35,934 bases of DNA, from the NCBI GenBank assembly GCA_937973995.1, contig CALJIQ010000313.1, positions 1 to 35,934 on the forward strand, written 5' to 3'. The DNA is from an uncultured Saprospiraceae bacterium (GTDB taxonomy: Bacteria > Bacteroidota > Bacteroidia > Chitinophagales > Saprospiraceae). Positions 6,954 to 18,600 of the stretch are shown here, in pieces. Below the pieces are notes generated by a model. The model had not been told where the DNA came from and ran no database searches. It saw only the letters and a list, made by a program, of their open reading frames with translations. Both the position numbers and the translations under genes were made by a program. Numbering within the stretch: position 1 is the stretch's first letter; every line of letters begins with the position of its first letter.

Positions 6954-9266
6954 TTAATTGGATCCTTCTTCAATATTTGATTGTAAGCAGTCTGATTTAC
7001 AATCAGGACAATTAGTTGGGCGACTAATAATCACTTGATCTGTACAGCCCGTAATTAAATTTATAACTGTTAGTACTTCTCGATCTCTATTCACCATATT
7101 GACAGATACTAAGGTGCCTGTGGGTTTTTGAGATGTATTTTTCCCAAGACGAGTATCTTGTCCCTGATGAGTTATCAGTAAGTCTCCATAGTTGCTGCTT
7201 GGTGAACCACCAATAATAGAAAATCGAGTAGCATCCATATTCCAATTCCCCGCTGGATCAGAGGTTTGCATAAAACGCAATAATTCTTGCATAGAGTTGG
7301 CCACTCCAGATTGCGTCACTCCATTAACCGTCCAATTGTTTATTTGATAATTAGTTCCTTGACCTCCTGCTGGTAAAAAATTGTATTGATAGGTATAAAT
7401 ATTATCAAAGCCACATCCATGTTCTATTTGTGGCGTGCCGCTTGCTAAGTCCACAGTGAAGGTATTGTTTAATTCCTCTATTGGGAATGGTAAACAAACG
7501 AAAGCAACTGGTGCATCTGCATCTAGGCATACTTCCTCTTCTTCGATTATACTATCATCTTGACATGGAGGTGAGGCTACATCACAATTACCAGAAGTTA
7601 CCACGATCACTTCTACTTGATCTGTTGCCGTACAACCATTCGCATCATAACCTGTAACGGTATATACTGTGGTAACAGATGGAGTAGCAATTGGACTGGC
7701 AGAGGTGGGGTCATCTAGTCCAGTAGTAGGACTCCATTCCCATCTGATACCTCCATTGACGACCAATTGCGCTTGGTCATTAGGGCACATAAATTTATCT
7801 GGACATGCAACTACCGCAGGACCAATGATACATGGGTTAATAGTTTCTCCAGCATTAGAACCACTTTCTATATCCGCTCCCTCACAATTGCTATCCACTT
7901 CTATGGTAATACAGTCTGTTCCCTGACAGCCATTATTATCCGTAATCGTTACACAATAGGTAGTGGTCGTTGAAGGGGTTGCAACAGGATTGGCGATAGC
8001 TGCATTGCTTAGTCCTATAGCAGGAATCCACTGATAACTAGTACCACCATTAGCAGATAATTGGGCAGATGATCCAGCACAAACTGTTTGGTCAACCCCT
8101 GCATTAGCGATAGGTTTATTCGAAACGGTAACCGTGATGGCATCCGTTGCAATACATCCTTCTTGATTCGTTACTGTTACTGTATAGGTAGTTGTTGTAA
8201 CAGGAGTAGCAGTAGGATTAGCAATAGTACTAGCACTTAATCCAGTAGTAGGGGACCAACTATAAGTCATACCACCGCTAGAAGCATTTAAACTAGTACT
8301 TTCTCCTGAACAAATCGTTTGGTCTGGCGCATCAGTTATGCTAAATGGTCTGGTCGCACAAGGGTCGGTAATGCAATTCGTATTTTCTAGTATTACTTCT
8401 CCGTGAGATTTGAAACAAAGACCAATATTATCTCTTATCTCTACTAGATAAGTTACCCCTGATTCTAAACCACCAATGGTAGCATTGTTCCCCCAAGTTC
8501 TGCCTCCGTCGATGCTATATTGTAATTGATTGCCTCCAATATGAGCAGCATCTATGGTGATACTTCCATCCGTTTTATTGCAACCAGAAGGATTGGTAGT
8601 ATTTACATTATTGAGGAGAATACAATTACTTAAAAGGAAAGCGCCTGCTCCAGCTTCAAGCCCTTCTCTGTTCCCTTCACAAGCAGGATCGTTGTCCACG
8701 GTGATGGTGATATTATCGGTTGCTGTGCACCCCTCTTGATTCGTAACGGTAACAGTGTAAGTGGTAGTGGAAGTTGGGATAGCTATTGGATTGGCAATAT
8801 TACTAGCACTCAGTCCAGTAGTCGGAAACCAAGTATAAGACAAACCTGGCGAGGCATTTAAAAAAGTACCTTCTGTAGAACAAATCGTTTGACCTGGAAA
8901 ATCTTCTATTGTAAAAGGGGTGCGCACGCAAGGATCGGAATTATTACATTCGGGATGTTCCAAAATATATTCTCCATGAGAGGCGAAACAAAGTCCTATA
9001 TTATCTCGAACTTCTACGAAGTAAGTAACCCCCGCTTCTAATCCTCCAATGGTGGCATTATTTACCCAAACTCTGCCTCCATCTATACTGTATTGTAAGG
9101 TGTTGCCCGTTGAATGAATAGCATCAATTGTGATCGTGCCATCAGTTGCACCACAGCTAGTAGGGCTGGTATAACTGATATTATTGATGGTTAGACATCC
9201 ATTTTGGGCATGTACACCAATAACAGTACAAAGAAAAAATATTATGCAAAATGATACTCTTCTCAT
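6954..9266 (-). CDS. secreted Ig-like/SprB-like repeat protein lacking a recognisable T9SS tail
   Basis: A 770-aa exported protein (signal peptide about 1-20, VSFCIIFFLCTVIGVHAQ). It contains two SprB-repeat-like modules (GATDGTITIDAIHSTGNTLQ and its second copy with KTDGSITIDAAHIGGNQL). These alternate with five Ig/PKD-like repeats bearing the signature W-x-P-T-T-G-L...TTYTVTVTNQEGC. The last about 200 aa (from VCLPFPIEELNNTFTVDL, with INNWTVNGVTQSG and DPAGNWNMDATRFSIIGG) are homologous to two domains near the C-terminus of the neighbouring 7329-aa protein. The protein then stops at CLQSNIEEGSN, a sequence that resembles its own internal linker IESGSNAGETINPC. No type A or B sorting domain follows, so it may be a truncated paralogue or use another route of retention. 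Likely role: adhesion or matrix binding, by domain content only. It lies 382 bp downstream of the giant gene, with a terminator-like hairpin between them. Confidence 0.88.
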   Translation of the reverse strand: MRRVSFCIIFFLCTVIGVHAQNGCLTINNISYTSPTSCGATDGTITIDAIHSTGNTLQYSIDGGRVWVNNATIGGLEAGVTYFVEVRDNIGLCFASHGEYILEHPECNNSDPCVRTPFTIEDFPGQTICSTEGTFLNASPGLSYTWFPTTGLSASNIANPIAIPTSTTTYTVTVTNQEGCTATDNITITVDNDPACEGNREGLEAGAGAFLLSNCILLNNVNTTNPSGCNKTDGSITIDAAHIGGNQLQYSIDGGRTWGNNATIGGLESGVTYLVEIRDNIGLCFKSHGEVILENTNCITDPCATRPFSITDAPDQTICSGESTSLNASSGGMTYSWSPTTGLSASTIANPTATPVTTTTYTVTVTNQEGCIATDAITVTVSNKPIANAGVDQTVCAGSSAQLSANGGTSYQWIPAIGLSNAAIANPVATPSTTTTYCVTITDNNGCQGTDCITIEVDSNCEGADIESGSNAGETINPCIIGPAVVACPDKFMCPNDQAQLVVNGGIRWEWSPTTGLDDPTSASPIATPSVTTVYTVTGYDANGCTATDQVEVIVVTSGNCDVASPPCQDDSIIEEEEVCLDADAPVAFVCLPFPIEELNNTFTVDLASGTPQIEHGCGFDNIYTYQYNFLPAGGQGTNYQINNWTVNGVTQSGVANSMQELLRFMQTSDPAGNWNMDATRFSIIGGSPSSNYGDLLITHQGQDTRLGKNTSQKPTGTLVSVNMVNRDREVLTVINLITGCTDQVIISRPTNCPDCKSDCLQSNIEEGSN

Positions 9267-9352
9267 GGCTAAAATTAGGTTTTAATACAATAGTAGTACT
9301 TTGCTAAGTTGGGGTAGGGGAGGGTTAATTTTTGTTTTTTTATATTCACGTA

Positions 9353-9375
9353 GCCACCAAATTTATTTGGTAGGC
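9353..9375. repeat. hairpin in leader of the 770-aa gene
   Basis: GCCACCAAAT (9353-9362) pairs with ATTTGGTAGGC (9365-9375) with one bulged base and a 2-nt spacer. It sits about 90 bp upstream of the 770-aa start codon. No T-tract follows on either strand, so it is a leader structure or chance palindrome rather than a terminator. Confidence 0.45.
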
Positions 9376-9438
9376 TTCTAGTCTTGCTACTATTTATACT
9401 ATACTTGAAACGGGGTAAAAAAGTGATTTTCCAATACT

Positions 9439-9511
9439 GTTTATTTGTTTAGTTGTTGAACTGTTTATCCAAGTATAGCTTGTAAACGATTAAACAGATA
9501 AACCAATAAAC
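9439..9511. repeat. imperfect inverted repeat, 22-bp arms
   Basis: Arms 9439-9460 and 9490-9511 pair with four mismatches; the unit is rich in GTTTA. The loop (9461-9489) contains another GTTTA/TAAAC pair. It lies between the giant gene and the 770-aa gene. Role unknown. Confidence 0.6.
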
Positions 9512-9581
9512 ATTTAGTTCACTTTCACAATTTTATCCCACTTACAGTAATGAATCAGCCAAATAAATTCGGCGATTCCGT

Positions 9582-9627
9582 AAAACTAAAAAGACGATCG
9601 GATTCATCTAGATAGATGACCCGATCG
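9582..9627 (-). terminator. intrinsic terminator of the giant adhesin gene
   Basis: CGATCGG (from 9595) pairs with CCGATCG (to 9627), with an inner TCATCT/AGATGA pair, giving a long stem with one bulge. On the minus strand it is followed by TCTTTTTAGTTTT. It starts 22 bp after the stop codon of the 7329-aa gene, the expected place. Confidence 0.75.
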
Positions 9628-9648
9628 CATTCTATTCAGCTTTTTTGT

Positions 9649-12600
9649 TTATCTGTTAATCTGGACATAACCTGATTGCGTATTTCCCTCTCCATCTGTT
9701 AGGATGTAGAAGTACGTACCATCTGTTAGCGGAAGTCCGTCGAAGGTACCATTCCACTTGCCATCATAACCTTTTTGTTTAAATATTTCAGTTCCCCAAC
9801 GGTTGAAGATAGTCAACTCATTAGCTGGGTAATTTTGTAATCCTTCTATCATGAAGTAATCATTGACTCCATCGTTATTTGGTGAGAATCCAGAGACTAC
9901 TTGCATAGCTGGACATTTCACTAATACGGACACTTCTGCTTCGTCACAACCAAAACCATTACAGATTCGGTAAGCGAAATGATCGGCTACTTTAGAGTTG
10001 CAATATCCTTCATTAGCTTCATAAGAAACAGTGTTATCTGAGTTGATTACTGCTTCACCATATTGTGGTGCTTTTGTGATTTCTATCGTTATTTCTTCTG
10101 CTCTATCGTTTGCAGTTATATCTAGGATCGCTTCTTCTTCTCCATCAATTTCCACTATGTCTCCTGCTGCACGAGGTACTTTATTAGAAGCACATCCTAC
10201 ACTGACTGCGAACTCATCTGAACATCCATTTAAGGTGTTATAGAAAGAGATAGCATGGATACCTTCCGCAAATGCCATTTGGACACTATTAGGAGTTGTC
10301 TTGGTATTGATGTCTAATATGGCTTTAGACCTAGTGAAAGTTTGTACAAGCTCCAGCTTACCATAAGCGTTTGTTACTGCTCCTCCTCTAATGGCTAAAG
10401 TAGTAGCATCTTGTACCCAATTACCTTTTGGATCCATTACATTCATCCATTCTAATAGCTCTGCTAGATTGTTGAAAGAACCATTGAAGGTTTCATTGTT
10501 AACCGTCCACTTAGTAATTTGGTAAGGCCCTTTGGCGCCCTGATCTGGAATCGAGAAGTAGGTGTACGCAAAAGAAGTAACAGATGTACATACTTCCAGA
10601 ATTCCTGCGTATGGATTACCATCTACTAGAATATCGTAGTCTTCCATATTATCCGCATTGAATGGCAAACATAAAGGCGCCATTTCACTACATTCTGTAA
10701 TCGTTAAATCATATTCTCCTTCTATCAAATCTTCTGGACATCTCGGTGAAGTAGCACAAGTTCTAATAGTAACTTGGTCCGTACAACCCGTTGTATTATT
10801 GGTGATGGTTAAAACATCGTTTTCTCTACCACTCATATCAATCTCAACCAACGTACCACTTGCCTGACCTGTCTCACTTGGATTCAAATTAGTGGTAATC
10901 CAAGTCTCTTCGTGCATGATAATTAAATCACCATAAACGCCATCAGGCGTGCCACCCAAGATATAGTAACTATCAGATATATTCGTCCAATTACCAGTAG
11001 GATCATTTGACTGCATCCAAGCAGTTAATTCATCCATATTGGTTACTTCTCCAGTATAAGTATTGCCGTTCACTGTCCATGATTCAATCATGTAAGTACC
11101 GCTTCCTCCCATACTTGGAAGAATAGCATAAGTGTAGGCTTGGATTGGCACAAAGTCACAACCGTGGTTGGATACCACTGTACCTAAAGAAGTCGTTAAG
11201 GTGAAATTAGCAGCTACATCTGCTACCGAGAATGGTAAACAGATTCTTGCCATATTATCATCTTCTATACAAGTTTCTGATAGTTCTATTAAGCCTTGAT
11301 CGCAATTGGTTGGAGGAGCACAATCAGTGCTTACCTCATACACCATTTGATCGGTGGCGATACAACCGTTGAAATCCATCACGGTTACGGTATAAGTAGT
11401 CGTGGTAGATGGATTCGCAAATGGGCTGGCGCTGAATGGATTGTCTAATCCAGTTTTTGGACTCCATTCATAACTCATGCCACCTGTTGCTTTTAGTTGT
11501 GTACCAACTCCAGGACATTCAGAAATGTCAGCCCCTGCATTCGCACTAGTATTCGTCTGTACATATAGTGTTACTTGATCTACACTAGTACAGCCATTCG
11601 GTCCTGTCACCGTTACGGTATAAGTAGTAGTGGTACTAGGATTCGCATTTGGAGCAGGTATATTCGGATTATCTAAGGAAGCAGTAGGACTCCACTGATA
11701 AGCAGTACCAGCTGATACTAATAATCTAGTCGTTTCCCCTGCACACATTTCTTTATCTTCACATGCTTCTGCTACAAAATTTCCAACGGTCACGGTCACT
11801 TGGTCCGTACCTGTACAACCGTTCACATCCGTAATCGTTACGGTATAAACAGTAGTCGAACCTGGTGATGCCATTGGGTTATTAATGGATGGATTGCTCA
11901 ATCCAGTAGCAGGACTCCATTGATAACTTGCGCCTCCTGTTGCATTTAATTGAGTGCTTTGTCCGTTACAAACGGTTACATCATTTCCAGCATTCACAGT
12001 AATATTATTCCGAATGGTCACGGTCACTTGATCTGTATCGCTACAGCCATTCACATCCGTTACCGTTACCATATAAGTCGTAGTACTGCTTGGACTAGCC
12101 ACTGGATTATTGATAGACGGATTGCTCAATCCAGTAGTAGGACTCCATTGGTAGGTAGCCCCTCCCGTTGCATTTAATTGAACATTCTGACCACTACAGA
12201 TAGTCGCATCATTTCCAGCATTTACCGTAATATTATTTTCTACCCTAACCGTTACTTGGTCGGTGCCTGTACATCCGTTTACATCTGTGACGGTCACCGT
12301 ATAAGTCGTTGTACTATTTGGTGTCGCCGTAGGATTGGAAACAGTACTATTACTCAAACCAGTCGTTGGACTCCATCGGTAAGTCAAACCACCCGTTGCT
12401 CTTAAGTTAGCTGATTGACCGGCACAAACCGTTTGATCTAGTCCTGCATTAGCTGCCAGATTTCCACCGGCTGTGATCGTTACTTGATCGGTGCCAGTAC
12501 AACCCATTGGGTTGGTTACGGTTACCGTATAAGTAGTCGTTGTGCTTGGATTAGCAGTAGGATTTGCAATATTAGGATTGCTTAATCCAGTTGTTGGACT

Positions 12601-15600
12601 CCACTGGTATCTTACGCCACCTTGTCCATCTAACTGTGCTACTTGACCACTACAAATCGTTTGGTCTTCTCCACCATATACTTTCAACTCAGTCATAACT
12701 GTTACCACTACTTCTTCAGAGGCAGTACAACCATTCGCGTCAGTCGCTACTACGGTATAAGTGGTCGTAGTCGTTGGAGAAGCTTCCGGTACAGCGGAGA
12801 AAGGATTGTCTAGTCCTGCTGCTGGGCTCCATACCCAACTAACACCACCATTAACGACTAACTGTGCCGTACCTCCTACACAAATTCGCTTATCTGGACA
12901 TTCGTAGATGACAAAACCTGTACAACCTATTGGGTTAGGTTGGATGGCATCATCACTTGCAAGCGTCGGATCTTTTCCTTCTCCACACTCAATTCCGTTG
13001 ATAACGCCTCCTCCGTCACAATCGGCCGTTGCCAATGGACTGTTAGGATTTGCTTGAATGAATGCGCACAATTCAGCACCTGTATAATTGTTACTACAAG
13101 GATCGGTTGGATTCGTTCCAAGTTGTAATTCTATCGCATCTGAAATTCCATCACCATCTATATCTGAGAATGGATCAGGACAGCTTTCTACTTCTATTCT
13201 AATTTGATCTACCGCAGTACATCCTTGGTTATCTGTTACGGTTACTGTATAAGTCGTTGTACCTACTGGGCGAACTGTTTGGTTAGGCAAAGTAGGATCG
13301 GTCATGCCCTCTACGGGACTCCAGAAGTATAATACCCCTCCAGAAGCAGTTAACTGCGCAGTTTCTCCAAAACAGATTTTCTGATCTGGCTGATTAGCTA
13401 TCGTGAAATTGCTGCAATCTGGCAAACAATCTGGAGTTGCTACTTGTACCGTTACTTGATCGGTACTAGAGCAACCATTTTGATCTGTAACTGTAACAGT
13501 ATAGGTTGTCGGTCCAAATGGAGTAGCTATTGGATTTGGAATAGAAACACTATTCAATCCTGCTGCTGGACTCCATTCGTAGAAGATACCACCTGTCGCA
13601 TTTAATTGTGCGCCTGTTACGGTCTCACCTGGGCAACTAGCAAAGAAGGTAATATCTGGTCCAGCACTTACTACAATTTCACCTGTTACTTCTACTGTAA
13701 TTTGATCGGTTGCTGTACAACCTGCAGCATTGGTAACGGTAACTGTATAAGTAGTCGTTGCACTTGGATTGGCCACTGGATTTGCACTAGTTGGTTTATC
13801 TAGACCAGTAGTTGGCGACCAAGAATAAGAGATACCTCTCGAAGCATTTAGTTGCGTTATATTTCCAGCACAAATACTTCTATCAGGATAATCAATAATT
13901 GCAAACGTAGTACATGGATCAACAGGCACACCACAAACATTTGCTACCACGGTCACTTCTGCTCTAGCTGTACAGCCAGTTGCATCCGTACCAGTCACTA
14001 CATAAGTGGTAGTCGTTGTAGGGGTCGCTATTGGATTAGCAGAGAAAGGATCATCTAAGCCGATGGCTGGAGCCCAAGAATAACTTACGCCTCCAGTAGC
14101 GGATAACTGTGCGAATTCATTTAAATTCGTACAAATGGTTTTGCCTCCAGTAGCAGTTATAGTTGCTGTTCCAATAGAAACCGTAACCTGCGCTTGTGCC
14201 TGACAACCATCTGCCCTAGTCGATACTACCGTATAAGTAGTGGTGACCGTTGGACTTGCTGCTGGGTTAGCGACCGTTGGATTGTCTAAGCTACTCGCTG
14301 GAGACCAAGAATAAGATACGCCTCCCGTTGCGCTTAACTGTGCAGTGCTTCCGCTACAGATGGTGATATTATCACTAACTGATATGGAGAAGTCGTTACA
14401 GTTAGGCTGAATTACTACTGGTGTAACAGAGATTACTTGCTTACAAGAAGCTTGATTTCCACAAGCATCCGTAGCAGTAAATTCTCTTAAAAGAGCTCCG
14501 CCAATTTCACAGTCAATAGAACCGCCTTGGTTTATATACTCTATGGAAATATCAGTAGTGCAATTATCAGTAGCTGTAGCTAATCCACCTGTACCACTTG
14601 GCTCCGTAGTCTGATCACAATTGATGGTAATGTCTTGTGGACAAGTAATGGTTGGAGCAGTTTCATCATCTATCGTAATGATTTGAATACAATTACTAGT
14701 ATTTCCACAAGCGTCTGTAGCAAACCAAGTTCTGGTAATATTTCCGCAGGATGTTATCTTATCTGTATCATTAAAGGTAATCGTAATATCATCTCTGGTA
14801 CTACAATTATCACTTGCAGTAGCTCCACCAGTTAAACTTACATCCGTAGAACCTGCACAGTCAATGGTTATATCTGCCGCGCAACTAAGCGTTGGTGGCG
14901 TATCATCAATAACTGTAATAAGTTGTTCACAAGTATTGAATCCTCCACAGGCATCTATTGCCGTCCAAATTCTTACAAAGGTTCCAGTATTGCCACAGTT
15001 GTTTAAACTAGTAGTAATATCTTCATAAGTAATAGAGGCGGTTCCTGATGAACAGTTGGTGGATGCCGATGCTTGCCCTAAACTTGCTGGATCCGTTGAC
15101 TCATTACAAGTAATGGTCAGATTAGAAGGACACTCTAGCAATACAATTATTTCTGGATTACTGGTAATATCTTCATAATCATGATCGTCTTCATCCCCAT
15201 TAATAATGTCTGCATTGCTATCATTATGATTGATAACCAGATCATCGTTGACGTTACCATCTGGTGTTGAATCCTCATCATTTACGCCGTAATCTTCCGA
15301 AGAATCATCAGAAATTTCTGCAAAATTTCTATAAGAGCCATAAGAGGTATCGTCCATTCTTAAGGCAATGGTTAAGACATTCGTTTGACCAGGTTCTAAG
15401 TTCGGTAAGTCAATCCAGTTGACTAATCCATCCTTATACACACCATTGTCAGAAGCACTAACAAAGCTCATGCCTGCAGGAAGTATATCCACTACGCAAT
15501 AGTCATTGGAAGCGACTGTTCCTTGATTGGTGACAATGATAGAATAAGTTATAACATCGCCTATTGACAAAGAAGTACTTTGCCCATCAGCTATTGTTTT

Positions 15601-18600
15601 AATCAATGCTAAATCATAAACAGGTACAGGTTGTACAGAAGTAACATCCTCATAGTCACTATCATCTTCATCTCCAGCAACCTCATCTGCACTGATGTCA
15701 TTGTGATTGACCACTGGATCATTTTTCGGATCAGCATCTGGTGTTGAATCCTCATCTGTTGTGCTGTAGTCACCTGATGAATCATCCGTGATCTCCGCAT
15801 AGTTTCTATAACTTCCAATAGAAGCATCTTGTAATTGTAAAGTCAGACTTAGTACCTCTGTTTGACCTGGGTCAATATTCGGTAGATTAATCCAAGACAC
15901 GATGCCTCCGCTTTCTACTCCTCCATGAGAAGCAGCTACGAAGTCCATTCCTGCTGGAATAAGATCTACTACTACATAATCATTAGAAGGAACCCCTCCT
16001 TGATTGCTGATGAAAATATTATAATTTACAATTTCTCCTTCCGCTACTGCTCCAGACTGACCATCTGCTAGCATTTTGACTAATGCTAAATCATATTTAA
16101 AAGAAGGTCGAATAGGAGAAAATTCTTCATAGTCATTATCATCCTCATCACCGACTACTTCATCTGCAGTTGGGTCATTATGATTAATCACAAAATCATT
16201 TGTTAAATCACTATCTGTAGTAGAGTCCTCATCTTTTGTTCCATAGTCTGAGGCAGAATCTTCCGTGATTTCTGCAATATTTCTATAGGTTCCTAAAGAG
16301 GCATTCTCTAATCGTAGCGCAATGGTCAATACTTTTGATTTGCCTGGATCAATATTTGGTAAATTAGTCCAGGTCACAATACTACCACTATGTAAACCAC
16401 CATCAGACGCAGTAACAAAACTCATACCCGCAGGTAATTGATCTATTACCGTATAGTCATTAGATGGTACCTCCCCTTGGTTGGTAATGGTAATATTATA
16501 GTTGACAATATCCCCCTCCGCAATAGCAGTAGGCTGTCCACTTGCCAGTGTTTTAATCAAGGCAAGATCATATACTGGAGCAGGAACAATGGGTGTAATA
16601 GATTCAAAGTCACTATCATCTTCATCACCAATAACCGTATCTGCAGTAGGATCATTATGATTCACCGTAGGATCGTTGGTGGTATCCGTATCTGGTGTAG
16701 AATCTTCATCTGTCACTCCGTAATCTTCAGAGGAATCATCCGTGATTTCTGCAAAGTTGTTATACGTCCCTCCCAAGCTTGGATCATCCATTTGTAGCGT
16801 GATCGACAATACTTTGGTTTGTCCTGGATCAAGATTGGCAAGATTTGCCCAAGTAACAACGCCACCACTATGGGTGCCTCCATTAGAAGCAGAAACATAA
16901 CTCATTCCAGTTGGAATGACGTCTGCAACCGTGTAGTCATTTGAAGCAACCGTACCTTGATTGGTAACGATGATATTATAAGTCACCTGATCTCCAGCTC
17001 CTGCAGAACCTGACTCACCATTCGCTAATACTTTAATCAAGGCAAGGTCATATACAGGTGGTGGTAAAATAGGTGTAATATCTTCGTAATCATTATCATC
17101 TTCATCTCCTAGTACAACGTCAGCTGTTGGATCATTGTGATTCACCGTTGGATCGTTTGTAGGATCGCTATCTGGAGTAGAGTCTTCGTCTGTCACTCCG
17201 TAATTTTCAGAGGAATCATCCGTGATTTCTGCCCAGTTTCTATAAGTAGTCAACTTCGTATCCTCCATCTGCAAAGTAAGTGTCAATACTTTAGCTTGCT
17301 CAGGATTAAGGTTTGTAAGCCCTGTCCAAGTGATGACACCTCCACTATGCGTACCTCCATCAGATGCAGCAACAAAGCTCATGCCTGCTGGTATATAATC
17401 GGCTACGCTATAAGCATTGGAAGGAACATCTCCTTGGTTAGTAATCGTGATATTATAAGTCACTTGATCGCCTGCTGCTAGAGCAGTCGCTTGCCCACTA
17501 GCTACTGTTTTGATTAGTGCTAAATCGTAAGTGAAAATCACGGTAATATCTTCATAATCATTATCATCCTCGTCTCCTGCTGGATTATCTAAAGAGATGT
17601 CATTGTGATTGACATATAGATCATTTGGATCTTCTCCTGGATTTAGTGTTGCACCATTTCCAGCGTTTGTATCATGACCTATACCTGCTGCATTATCATT
17701 GCCGATATTATCATCAGGTGTAGAGTCTTCATCAGTCGTATTATACTCACTAGCAGAGTCACTGATAATCTCTGCCCAGTTACGGAAATCTCCTTTGGTA
17801 AGATCATCTACTCTTAAGATCATTTGAATAACAATTGCTTGACCTGGATCTAATGCTGGTAAGCTATTCCATGTAACAGCATTATTAACCGCATCATAAG
17901 TACCATTTGAAGAGTCTGAGATATAGCTCATCCCTGCTGGGATTTGATCTTTTACATCATAGCTCAAACTATTCACCGTACCTTGGTTAGCAACCGTAAT
18001 ATCATAGCTCACCAATGCTCCCCATCCAACGCTAGTTGTCTGTCCAGCTGATAAAGTTTTAATCAATGCTAGATCATAAACAGGTAGTGGTTGAACAGGT
18101 AATACATCTTCATAATCATTGTCATCCTCATCACCAGCAACTACATCCTTAGTAGGATCATTGTGGTTAGAAATAGGATCATTGGTTACATCAGCGTCTG
18201 GCGTAGAATCTTCATCTGTTACGCCATAGTCTTCTGAAGAATCATCAGAAATTTCTGCCCAGTTTCTATAAGTGCTAAGAGAAGTATCATCCATCTGTAA
18301 GGTGATGGTCAAGACCATATTCTTACCCGGCTCAATGCTTGGCAAATTAGACCAAGTAACTACACCACCACTAAGCGTACCTCCATTTGAAGAAGACACA
18401 TAGCTCATCCCTGCTGGTAGTTGATCTATTACGGTATAGTCATTAGAAGCAACATCTCCTTGGTTGGTGATGGTAATATTATAAGTCACTTGATCGCCTG
18501 CCGCTAAGGATGGAGACTGACCTGCTGCAAGGGTTTTAATCAATGCCAAGTCATATACTGGTGGCGGAATGATAGGAGTAATAGACTCGTAGTCACTATC

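Noticed and set aside
6627-6960. Lost sorting domain of the 770-aa protein hidden by a frameshift
   Set aside because: The reverse-complement sequence just after the stop reads into further stops, with no YPNP-, NGDGxND- or beta-rich tail peptide seen.
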